From Flavobacterium sp. SUN052 (lineage in GTDB: Bacteria > Bacteroidota > Bacteroidia > Flavobacteriales > Flavobacteriaceae): a DNA stretch of 64,000 bases. Each line of letters begins with the position of its first letter. Position 1 is the first letter of the stretch. The stretch spans positions 620,001 through 684,000 of the forward strand of contig NZ_JAPQNS010000002.1 of assembly GCF_028867935.1 (NCBI RefSeq), in the 5' to 3' direction. The position numbers were made by a program, and so were the translations under genes. This document shows positions 47,101 through 55,306 of this stretch, piece by piece. The notes under the pieces were generated by a model. That model made no database searches, had not been told where the DNA came from, and worked only from the letters and a program-made list of their open reading frames with translations.

Positions 47101-48393
47101 CACTTTCAGACTAGCTTCGATCGTGACAAGCTCGAAAAAATAGTAACCAATCTACTCTCAAACGCTTTCAAATTCACTCCCAACGGCAATCAAGTTCATT
47201 TACAGGTTGACTATCCAGACCCAGGATCAACCGGCGAATTAGTCATCACGGTAGCGGATACCGGTATTGGTATTGCCCCAGTTGATCTGACGCACATTTT
47301 CGAGCGATTTTACCAACGGTCGGCCGATAGTAAATCAACCAGCAACGGCGGACCGCGAATCTACGAAGGCACCGGTATCGGTTTATCGCTGGTAAGCGAA
47401 CTGGTAAAGGTGCTTGAGGGCACAATCTCCGTTTCCAGCACCGAAGGGGTTGGCACGAGTTTCACCGTCCGCTTACCACTGGCAGGTATCGAACAATCAC
47501 CGATAGACGGTAAATCTGAACTGCCCGAGACAACAGAATACACGGCGACTCCAGTAGTAGCTTTGACTGATACGAGTTCACCAACTCCGGCGACCGATAA
47601 CATTCTGCTCATTATCGATGACAATGCCGACATTCGGATGTACGTGCGGACGATGTTTGAGTCGGTCTACCACGTCATCGAAGCCCAGGATGGACTGGAC
47701 GGACTGGAAAAAGCGACGGCAAGCTTACCCAACATCATCATCTGCGATCTGATGATGCCTCGACTCGATGGATTCGGCTTTTGTCGCCAACTAAAGAGTC
47801 AGGAAGTCACCAGCCATATTCCAGTTGTGATGCTGACGGCTAAAGCAACGGTGGATGATCGTATTGAAGGCTTTCACCTGGGTGCTGATGATTACCTAAC
47901 CAAACCCTTCAGCCCGGCCGAACTGGAGGCTAGGGTACTAAATCTGGTTCGGCAGCGCGAACAGCTGTATCAACGATTTTCCAGAGAACAAGCCCAACCG
48001 AAGGCAGATGCAACCGGTGTAAAACCGAGCAAATCTGGCTTGCTGGCGGCTGAACAGAAGTTTTTAGACCGCTTATCGGCGGTGGTGACGCACCACATTG
48101 ACGATCCAGAATTTACCGTAGAAAGCCTGGCCGAAGCAGTCAATATAAGTCGAACTCAATTGTTCCGTAAACTGAAAGCCCTTACCAACACAACAGCAAC
48201 GAACTTCATTCTGGACATCCGCATGGCGAAAGCCGCCCAGTTATTGAACGATCGGGAAGAGACCGTTACGCAGGTCGCCTATGCCGTTGGATTTGACAAC
48301 CCGTCTTATTTTACAAAGCTATTCAAAGAGCGTTATGGCGTCTTACCCTCTCAGTATGGCAAGCCACCAGTTCGTTCGACAGATTCAGAATAG
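44191..48393 (+). CDS. Hybrid two-component system regulator (HTCS)
   Basis: 1400 residues with a signal peptide. A two-propeller periplasmic sensor (residues ~25-740, repeats such as [15 protein letters not shown] and [14 protein letters not shown]) is followed by a Y_Y_Y domain and a membrane helix near 811-833. HisKA has [20 protein letters not shown] with the phosphorylated His near 871. HATPase shows [13 protein letters not shown] and ADTGIGIAP. The receiver Asp is in [12 protein letters not shown] (~1186), and a C-terminal AraC-type HTH covers ~1300-1400. These proteins sense oligosaccharides and switch on polysaccharide utilisation loci, probably here the susCD, beta-helix and glycosidase genes. 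All expected modules are present. Confidence 0.95.
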   Translation: [1400 protein letters not shown]

Positions 48394-48415
48394 CTCGTTT
48401 GTCCCTTCCTTTTAT

Positions 48416-48443
48416 CCCCAGAAATCCCTCTTTGGGGCTTTTT
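48416..48443 (+). terminator. Weak intrinsic terminator after the HTCS gene
   Basis: CCCCA (48416-48420) can pair with TGGGG (48433-48437), and the right side is followed by a run of five T. Extension of the stem is imperfect. Confidence 0.45.
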
Positions 48444-48560
48444 CTATGGCCCTGCAACCAGAGTGCTACTTTATGCAACCAGGTTGGTGGCCGATGATTT
48501 CGTACCGGTGCTACTTGCCGTCGAATTCTAATTACTATCTAACCCATATTCAAATTCCCG

Positions 48561-51224
48561 ATGAACTCAATAGTTACGTACATTCCGAAACTGTATGCCT
48601 CGGGCTACAGCCTGTTTACTGTCCTCCTTTTTTTATTGGGGAGCCAAATCGCCGTGCTTGGCCTGGCGTTACCAAAGGGTTCCAATACCATCGGCGGGAC
48701 AATAAAAACCCGACTTGGCGCTGGGCAACCATTAGTAGTAAATCCCTCGGCTATACACTCAGCTGTCAACTTATCATCACCGGGCTCGGTTTCAGTGATC
48801 GAAGCCAACAAATGTTATCGACTCGTTTCACGGCTCAGTGGCAAAGTACTGGGCGTAAACGGCACCCCGCAAAGCGACGGTGCCCCCATTACCCAACAGA
48901 CCGACGCTAACAAACTCAACCAGGGTTGGCGGCTTACGGCTACCGACGGAGGGTACTACAGCATCCAGGTGTTATCATCTACCCAGAAAGGCATTCAGGT
49001 CGCTAATTCCTCGACGTCTGAAGGTGCGTTATTGGAGCAGTGGACATATTGGGGCGGTAGTCATCAGCAGTGGCGATTAGTGCGCAATGCCGAGGGATAC
49101 TATACTATCATCAACCGTAATTCAGGCAAGGCCCTTAGTGTCCGCGATGCCAGCACGGCCGAGGGTGCTCAGATCAGCCAGTTAACTTTGGGGTCAGGCC
49201 AGAATCAGCAGTGGAGCATTGAGGAACGCAGCTGTACCGCCACTGCCACCACCAACCAGGCGCCTGTAGCGGTAGCCACATCTACTTCGCTAACGGGTAA
49301 TTCACCCCTGAGCGTGACCTTTACCGGCAACAAATCCTATGACCCCGATGGCGACCCCATCACCTACGAGTGGAATTTTGGTGATGGCAGTAGCTTTTCC
49401 ACCGAAGCGAATCCCGTGAAGGTATTCACCGCAAAGCCCGGCAGTCAGGGCGTTGGCCTGATTCTCAACTATACGGTTCAGCTGACAGTCATTGACAATA
49501 AAGGGTTACGGAGTCCAGTACAGACTTTTGCGGTCAGGCTTACTAATAACAACCCAATAGTTCAGATCACCAACCCGGTCAATAATGCCAAATATGCCCT
49601 GGATAAACCAACCAGTTACACCCTGGGCGCTACGGTCACCGGCAATAGTATCCAGTCTCAAATTTGGCAGGTGAAGCTGCGACACAACAACCGCGAACAG
49701 CTGGTGAAAACCACGTCGGGGGCTAATCCGGTTGTTGATATATCGCCCGCAGGCTGCGATGGTGATGACTACTATTACGTCATCACGGTAAAAGTGACGG
49801 ATTTCAACAATCTGTCCGGTCAGGATTCGGTCAGGATTTACCCCGATTGCAACTCACCTAAACTCAACGTTACCAGCTTAACGGCCACTCCATTCACGGC
49901 TGTCAGTACGGTGCGGCTCAACTGGACCAACCCAACTCTCCCCTTCGACGATGTACTGGTGGTGGGTAAAGCCGGGGCGGGTTTTAGCGAGATCCCCCTC
50001 GAACCGATCTACACCCCTAACGCCAGTTTTACGGGCAATGGCTCTGCTTTTTACGGCGGTAAGGTGCTGTATCAGGGTATTGCCAACTCTGTGACAGTGA
50101 CCGATCTCACAGCGGGCCAGCCGTACTACTTCCGGGTGTATACGCGCAAAGGCAGTGGCTGGACAGGTGGCGTAGAGGTCAGTGTGACACCCACAAACGC
50201 CAACCGCCCACCCGTTGCAGTAGCTACAGCTACCTCTTTAACGGGTAGTTCGCCCCTGAGTGTGACCTTCACTGGCAATAAATCGTATGACCCCGACGGC
50301 GACCCCATTACGTACCAGTGGGACTTTGGCGATGGAAGCCCCTTTTCTACCGAAGCCAACCCGGTTAAGACCTTCATTATCAAACCGGGGAGCCAGGGCA
50401 TTCCTCAGCAAAGCTACAGCGTTAAACTGGTCGTAAGCGACAACAAAGGGGGCATCTCTAACACTCAACTGTTTCTGGTTTCGCTTCGAAATTCAGTTTC
50501 GGCAATTGACCCAGCTAAGTGCTATCGGCTGGTCTCGCGGCTGAGTGGCAAGGTCTTGGGCATAGATGCCAACGCACAGGAAGATGGTGCCCCGCTTCGC
50601 CAGCGCACCGATGCCAATCTGCTGGCCCAGGGCTGGCGCTTTACTCCCGATGGAAATTACTATCGCATCTCGGTTTTACACACTCAGAAAGGCATTCAGG
50701 TGGCCAACTCATCCACGGCGGATAATGCGCTGCTGGAGCAATGGACGTATTGGGGTGGCAGTCATCAGCAGTGGCGAATCGTGCGCAACGCCGAGGGTTA
50801 TGCAACTCTTATCAACCGGAATTCCGACAAGGCTATGACAGTCCGCGATGCCAGCACGGCCGAGGGTGCTCAAATTACTCAGATGACGCTGGGATCGGGC
50901 CTGAACCAGCAGTGGAGTATTGAGGAGCGCAGTTGCCCGGCCAGTCCCAGAATAGGGATTGTAGAAACGCAGGTTGCCTTTAAACTAGGACCTAACCCAG
51001 CCCGCGACCACGTATTTCTTGACCTCAGTTCGGTTAGTGGCCAGCCTGTGCGTCTGCAACTAAATGATCTGCTGGGCCGCCCACTCCAGCAGACCCAACT
51101 GGATAGTGCTCCCGCAGAGCCATATCGCTTCAACACGTCCCAACTGCCTAACGGTCTATATCTTATTCGGCTTACCCCCGAGGGGCAATCGCCCACTACG
51201 TTGCGGTTATTGATTCAGCGGTAG
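48561..51224 (+). CDS. Ricin-type lectin/PKD protein with type IX sorting domain
   Basis: 887 residues. Domain order: ricin-type beta-trefoil (~76-225), PKD (~232-325), an Ig-like region (~330-435), an FN3-like region (~440-545), a second PKD (~550-640), a second ricin domain (~650-795), and a C-terminal type IX secretion signal (~805-887, with GPNPARDHVFLDLSS and LPNGLYLIRL). The two ricin domains are near-identical in places (QWTYWGGSHQQWR in both), as are the PKDs (TFTGNKSYDPDGDPITY). No catalytic domain is seen, so it should act as a surface or secreted sugar-binding protein. It is exported by the type IX system, whose genes are outside the window. Confidence 0.9.
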   Translation: MNSIVTYIPKLYASGYSLFTVLLFLLGSQIAVLGLALPKGSNTIGGTIKTRLGAGQPLVVNPSAIHSAVNLSSPGSVSVIEANKCYRLVSRLSGKVLGVNGTPQSDGAPITQQTDANKLNQGWRLTATDGGYYSIQVLSSTQKGIQVANSSTSEGALLEQWTYWGGSHQQWRLVRNAEGYYTIINRNSGKALSVRDASTAEGAQISQLTLGSGQNQQWSIEERSCTATATTNQAPVAVATSTSLTGNSPLSVTFTGNKSYDPDGDPITYEWNFGDGSSFSTEANPVKVFTAKPGSQGVGLILNYTVQLTVIDNKGLRSPVQTFAVRLTNNNPIVQITNPVNNAKYALDKPTSYTLGATVTGNSIQSQIWQVKLRHNNREQLVKTTSGANPVVDISPAGCDGDDYYYVITVKVTDFNNLSGQDSVRIYPDCNSPKLNVTSLTATPFTAVSTVRLNWTNPTLPFDDVLVVGKAGAGFSEIPLEPIYTPNASFTGNGSAFYGGKVLYQGIANSVTVTDLTAGQPYYFRVYTRKGSGWTGGVEVSVTPTNANRPPVAVATATSLTGSSPLSVTFTGNKSYDPDGDPITYQWDFGDGSPFSTEANPVKTFIIKPGSQGIPQQSYSVKLVVSDNKGGISNTQLFLVSLRNSVSAIDPAKCYRLVSRLSGKVLGIDANAQEDGAPLRQRTDANLLAQGWRFTPDGNYYRISVLHTQKGIQVANSSTADNALLEQWTYWGGSHQQWRIVRNAEGYATLINRNSDKAMTVRDASTAEGAQITQMTLGSGLNQQWSIEERSCPASPRIGIVETQVAFKLGPNPARDHVFLDLSSVSGQPVRLQLNDLLGRPLQQTQLDSAPAEPYRFNTSQLPNGLYLIRLTPEGQSPTTLRLLIQR

Positions 51225-51229
51225 TTTCC

Positions 51230-51264
51230 AGATCCCTCTTCCGCATCATGCAGAAGAGGGATCT
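51230..51264. terminator. Hairpin after the lectin gene
   Basis: Perfect 12-bp arms AGATCCCTCTTC (51230-51241) and 51253-51264 flank an 11-nt loop, 6 bp after the lectin stop. No T-run follows. Confidence 0.7.
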
Positions 51265-51393
51265 ACTTGTGGTTTGCGCCAGAACAGACCAGATTTTTGG
51301 GTAGCCTACGCAGACCAAACTTCACAACATACGGCGGTAGTGGGTACACCAATGAAGTCAAAAGTGGGAAACGCAAAATTTTGCATCTTCACA

Positions 51394-51561
51394 TTACCCC
51401 ACGAATTCCTCAAAATTGTCTTGGTGAATCACCGCTGTCTCAAGTGGGGTATAGGTTTCCAGAAAGGGCTTGGGGAAACAGGCTTTAGACTTGAGGTTCC
51501 ATCGCAACGGCGACCCGTTAAATTCCAAGGCCCGGATGTCTCCATCCTGCTCTTCTAGGTA
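51394..51561 (-). pseudogene. Possible coding remnant downstream of the WG kinase
   Basis: The 347-bp gap between the lectin and kinase genes holds, on the minus strand, 55 codons open between a TGA (51562-51564) and a TAA (51394-51396). It has no start codon and a different frame from the kinase. Its translation reads like real protein (ALEFNGSPLRWNLKSKACF, then FLETYTPLETAVIHQDNFEE). I infer the tail of a decayed gene, or a gene whose start was lost. The plus-strand open frame over the same bases looks like a shadow. A GCAAAATTTTGC palindrome at 51373-51384 may be a worn copy of the repeat at 3928. Confidence 0.3.
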
Positions 51562-51571
51562 TCAGTTCCGC

Positions 51572-53491
51572 TTAATCAAGGTATCCACGGCCCGTCCGAT
51601 CTATGTAGAATAACGTATCATGCTGTCGAACGCGGGCCACGCCCCGTCGAAAGCTGTAGGCATGGTCGAAAATACAGGGGATGACAACCTGGCCACTAAG
51701 GTTAACATAGCCCCATTTCCCGGCCTTTCTGACAAGAGCAAGTCCTTCCGAGAAATTACCAGCGTCATCAAAGGTCGGAGAGATCACCTCCTCACCCACC
51801 GAGTTGATGAACCCAAATTTCCCATCTTTTTTAACAATTGCCAATCCCTCCGAAAAAGGGAATAGTAATCCCATTAGTATAGGCTCATAGTGAAACGGAA
51901 TAACTACCTGCCCTTTTCTATCAATAAACCCGACCCTACCGTTCCGATGCGCTGAGGCAAGCCCCTCGGCAAATACGCCCACTTCGTCGAACATACAGGG
52001 AATAACTACTTGGCCTTTCGTGTCGATAAAGCCCCATTTACCATCCTGCACTACGGCAGCTAATCCCTCCGAAAAATTCAGCGCGTAGCTAAATGGTCCC
52101 TCAATAATCACTTGGCCCCTCTGGTCAATAAACAGATATCCGTCACTGTCTTTGATTCGGGCTAGTCCATTCGCGAACGGCCAAACCGACTTAAATCGAC
52201 ACGGAACCTGTAGTTGACCAAGGAGATTTAGAAATCCCCATTCATCGCCCTGACGCACTGATGCTAATCCGTCCTGAAACGAACCGGCCTCGGCAAACCG
52301 ATAGGCATTCATTTGTTGGCCTGTAGAGTCAATGTAATGGTATCCGTCTGGTAACCGAACCACCGCCATGCCTTCAGCAAAATCACGCGCTTCGTCGTAG
52401 TGACACGGAATCTGGATAGCTCCCTGCTGATTCACGAACCCAAATTTTCCGTTTAATCGTACGGGGGCCAGCCCTTCAGAAAACGACCCAGCCTCGTCGT
52501 ATGTACAGGCAACGACCAACTCCCGTTTGGAATTCACAAAGCCCCAACGGCTTTTTTGACGATAAGGAATCAGCCGTTGTGTACTGATTTCACGCTGTCG
52601 TGATAGCAGGGTTTTCAGGCTTTCAATAGGCCCCACAGGCGTACAACAGGCAAATTCTAGGAGTGCAAGCCTCGCTTTAACGCCTTTTTCTGCTAACTGA
52701 CGGATTTGTTGGCATCGATAACTGGTGTTAAGGTCGTTGAGGTCGGCCGCGTCGATAAGCAGGCTGTCCATCGGGCTGAACAGGTTTGGGGCGTGGCTCA
52801 GTGCGTGGAGTTCGAGGGAGAGAAGCAACAAACTAAAATCGTCAATATGCGGGTTATAGTGGCTGGCCTGTCGCTCCGGGTGCCGGTAGGGTGGCGAACC
52901 CAGTTCGGGCGAGGGCAAACCATGCAGATTCGGCACATAGCACCCGTCGTAGTCGATGAGTCGAAGTGTACCATCTGTAGCAACCATAATATTGTCGGGT
53001 TTGAGATCGCCGTGAGCAAACGGCTGGGCCAGCAACCAGTGGGCCATTGCATCGAACCGATGGGCGAGTTGCGCCAGGGCAACCCGATCATTAGCCGCAC
53101 AGCAGGCTGCCACGTAAGTGGCCAGCGTTTGCCCTTCGGCCCAAGGCATTGTCATCAGATCGAACTCACCCGGTTGGCCAAATCGGGTATCTACCCAAAT
53201 TTCCTGGGTATAATAGGTAATCGGCAAAAGGTAGGGGGTCGGGTTTTCGTGCAGGTACTGGGCAATGTGTTGCAGGCGTTCGCGCCGACGGGGAACTTCG
53301 CGCAAAAAACACCGTAGGGCTACCCAGGCTCCGGTTTGTGGGTCTTCCATCCGAAAGACAACGGCAAAGTTCCCACTGCTGAAATACGGTTGTCCATCGG
53401 CTCTTCTCACTGGCCGCAACTGTCTGAGTTGGTTGAGACTGTCCCCCGACAGGTCAATCGCCTGGAGGTATTCGCTAAACGATGGGTACAT
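51572..53491 (-). CDS. Protein kinase fused to WG repeats
   Basis: 639 residues. Residues ~35-235 are a kinase domain: GNFAVVF glycine-loop region, HGDLKPDN catalytic loop (160-167), and IDYDG in place of DFG (179-183). The usual ATP-binding Lys of VAxK is Arg here (VALRCF, residue 60). About eight WG repeats follow from ~310 (KWGFIDTKGQVVIPCMFDEV-type), probably a beta-propeller for protein contacts. Its PP2C and vWA neighbours lie next to it with 1-bp or overlapping spacing, matching the vWA-phosphatase-kinase TerY-P triad described in the literature. No Fha protein is seen. It is the last complete gene of the minus-strand T6SS-linked run. Confidence 0.88.
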   Translation of the reverse strand: MYPSFSEYLQAIDLSGDSLNQLRQLRPVRRADGQPYFSSGNFAVVFRMEDPQTGAWVALRCFLREVPRRRERLQHIAQYLHENPTPYLLPITYYTQEIWVDTRFGQPGEFDLMTMPWAEGQTLATYVAACCAANDRVALAQLAHRFDAMAHWLLAQPFAHGDLKPDNIMVATDGTLRLIDYDGCYVPNLHGLPSPELGSPPYRHPERQASHYNPHIDDFSLLLLSLELHALSHAPNLFSPMDSLLIDAADLNDLNTSYRCQQIRQLAEKGVKARLALLEFACCTPVGPIESLKTLLSRQREISTQRLIPYRQKSRWGFVNSKRELVVACTYDEAGSFSEGLAPVRLNGKFGFVNQQGAIQIPCHYDEARDFAEGMAVVRLPDGYHYIDSTGQQMNAYRFAEAGSFQDGLASVRQGDEWGFLNLLGQLQVPCRFKSVWPFANGLARIKDSDGYLFIDQRGQVIIEGPFSYALNFSEGLAAVVQDGKWGFIDTKGQVVIPCMFDEVGVFAEGLASAHRNGRVGFIDRKGQVVIPFHYEPILMGLLFPFSEGLAIVKKDGKFGFINSVGEEVISPTFDDAGNFSEGLALVRKAGKWGYVNLSGQVVIPCIFDHAYSFRRGVARVRQHDTLFYIDRTGRGYLD

Positions 53492-53492
53492 C

Positions 53493-54302
53493 TCAATCGA
53501 TCAAAACGGCCGTATAATCGTCTACGCCAAGCAGGTTAAAGGCCCGGAGTTTACGGGTAAAGGTAGCAAATGCAGTTCCAGATACGAGAGACTCCCGTAA
53601 GGGTTGCCACACCAGCGGATAGAATAGGGCAGGTTGCACTGGCCAGAACTCTAAGTGATGGGCAGCCCGTTGCCCCAAGGCTGTAGACAATTGTCCCAGT
53701 CGCTCCAATTCGGCGCGATTACCCGTCAACGCATCGTAGGCCATCAACACATACTGGCCGATGGTATCGGATAGCAGCGCGTATGCATTTCCCTGCTCAT
53801 GAACCCACTCTCCATATCCAAACCCCTCTATCTGTGGTGAGCTGTTCCAGTTCAGCAGGAAAGGAGCCGTTTCAAACTGAGCCAAACCGGGCCGGGCGCT
53901 CGTTAATTGTTTAGTTAACGGATTGAAACACAGGATAACGGCATCACCGTAGAGCATCCAATGAATCCGCTCGTATCGTTGGTGCAACACACCGAGGGTA
54001 GCCGCAGAGCCTTCATCCATAAACTTGCGTTCGGTGAGGTAATGCTCAGCGGCTTGGGGCCGGAATTCAGCAAAAAACGCGGCCCAGTAGTGCTCCAGCC
54101 AGTTGGTCAAACTCGTTAAACTCACAATGGGTTCGTTGACCCGCGCTACCAGAAAACGAGCCCATTCGCCTGCATACAAGCCAGTGCCCCCGGCTCCGTC
54201 GGCCACAGCCCAACGCCCCTCGGTGGGTTCTACATAGTACGCATCTTCGTTGTCGGTATATAATGGCGCTTCCTTACCAATGGTCTGAACGCGGGTAATC
54301 AT
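53493..54302 (-). CDS. PP2C-type serine/threonine phosphatase
   Basis: 269 residues. The metal motifs are in order: TDNEDAYYV, ADGAGGTGLYAGEW (D-G-x-G-G, Asp35), SAATLGVL, GDAVILCF, LSDTIGQYV and the final DDYTAVLID. The domain is complete and cytosolic, with no membrane segment. It should reverse phosphorylation by the adjacent kinase. The start overlaps the vWA gene by 4 bp, and the stop is 1 bp before the kinase start, so the three are tightly coupled. Confidence 0.88.
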   Translation of the reverse strand: MITRVQTIGKEAPLYTDNEDAYYVEPTEGRWAVADGAGGTGLYAGEWARFLVARVNEPIVSLTSLTNWLEHYWAAFFAEFRPQAAEHYLTERKFMDEGSAATLGVLHQRYERIHWMLYGDAVILCFNPLTKQLTSARPGLAQFETAPFLLNWNSSPQIEGFGYGEWVHEQGNAYALLSDTIGQYVLMAYDALTGNRAELERLGQLSTALGQRAAHHLEFWPVQPALFYPLVWQPLRESLVSGTAFATFTRKLRAFNLLGVDDYTAVLID

Positions 54303-55288
54303 CCGTCAGCGCGAAGGTTAGCGGCAAACGCCTGATTGTGCTGCGTAGGCGTGCCGATGTTCATGAATTTAACCAGTGCATCCATATCAGTATTACTACA
54401 CATCCCCACGTAACGGGGTCGCTGATCAAGTCCAAATAAACCCGCAATATCAGCATGGTACGAGGCTGGCATCTCGCTCGACAGATCATATAACAGCCGA
54501 GCCTGTGGGTCATCAACCAGGTCACGGACGTGGCCTGGAAACTGCACTGATTTTCCCGTTTCGTCGGAGAGATGAATATTCATCAGCAACACGTGTCCGT
54601 CGATAGTGTGCAACTGTCGGATTCGGTCGGCACAATCAAGTAGTTCGTCGTGGGTAGCATCGGTTGCTACGCCATCCGTGATATTGATCACTGTGGGCGG
54701 GTACACATCTTTTCCAGCCTGTGTCTCAACCCATGTTTGCAACAGCGATTCGGCCAACAGCAGCGCGCTCTTCATGGGTGTTTTATAACGCGATACGGGT
54801 TCGAGCCAGATGGGGCGTTTTTCAACGGTACGAATCACCCGGTCGCGGATTCGGCGCTCTACCACGCTTTCTTCCTCACGGGTGGTGGCCTGAACCAGTT
54901 CGGCCGGGCTAAGAAATGGTTGTTGGGCCCACTTCTCTGGCCAAAGCACGTTGGCGGTGGCCGCTCCACCGTAGCCAATGAGAGCCACGTCGTAATAATG
55001 CCGGATTTCGTCGCCTTTCTGACTCCGAAGCAGGAGTTCGAGCAGCGTCTGGTTCACAATCTGAGCCACTGCTTCGGCTTTAGAGCAGGTTTGTCCCCGG
55101 TACTGCGTTGGTTCACCCATCGACCCCGACTGGTCGATCAGAAACACAAAGGCCGTAGGGTTTTGTCGCATGATGCTCGCTGAATAGGGCCTGGCCTTCA
55201 GGGGCATTTGCAGGGCCATTTTCAACGCAGCACTGGTCGGGGGCGTTCGAGGGTTCGGCGGGGTGGGGACAGGAATCAGGTCAGGCAC
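54299..55288 (-). CDS. von Willebrand factor A domain protein, TerY-like
   Basis: 329 residues. After a proline-rich leader (~1-25), the vWA fold begins AFVFLIDQSGSMGEP, with an intact MIDAS D-x-S-x-S (52-56). VALIGYGG, VINITDGVATDATHDEL and HVLLMNIHLSD give the other strands. In TerY-P systems the vWA protein pairs with a phosphatase and a kinase. Here it starts 18 bp after the J-domain-like gene stop and overlaps the phosphatase by 4 bp. A metal-dependent scaffold role is inferred. Confidence 0.85.
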   Translation of the reverse strand: MPDLIPVPTPPNPRTPPTSAALKMALQMPLKARPYSASIMRQNPTAFVFLIDQSGSMGEPTQYRGQTCSKAEAVAQIVNQTLLELLLRSQKGDEIRHYYDVALIGYGGAATANVLWPEKWAQQPFLSPAELVQATTREEESVVERRIRDRVIRTVEKRPIWLEPVSRYKTPMKSALLLAESLLQTWVETQAGKDVYPPTVINITDGVATDATHDELLDCADRIRQLHTIDGHVLLMNIHLSDETGKSVQFPGHVRDLVDDPQARLLYDLSSEMPASYHADIAGLFGLDQRPRYVGMCSNTDMDALVKFMNIGTPTQHNQAFAANLRADG

Positions 55289-55306
55289 GGTGGAGTTTGG
55301 TGATTT

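Noticed and set aside
51274..51558. 94-codon plus-strand open frame after the lectin gene
   Set aside because: Starts inside spacer sequence, has odd composition, and the opposite strand reads more like protein.
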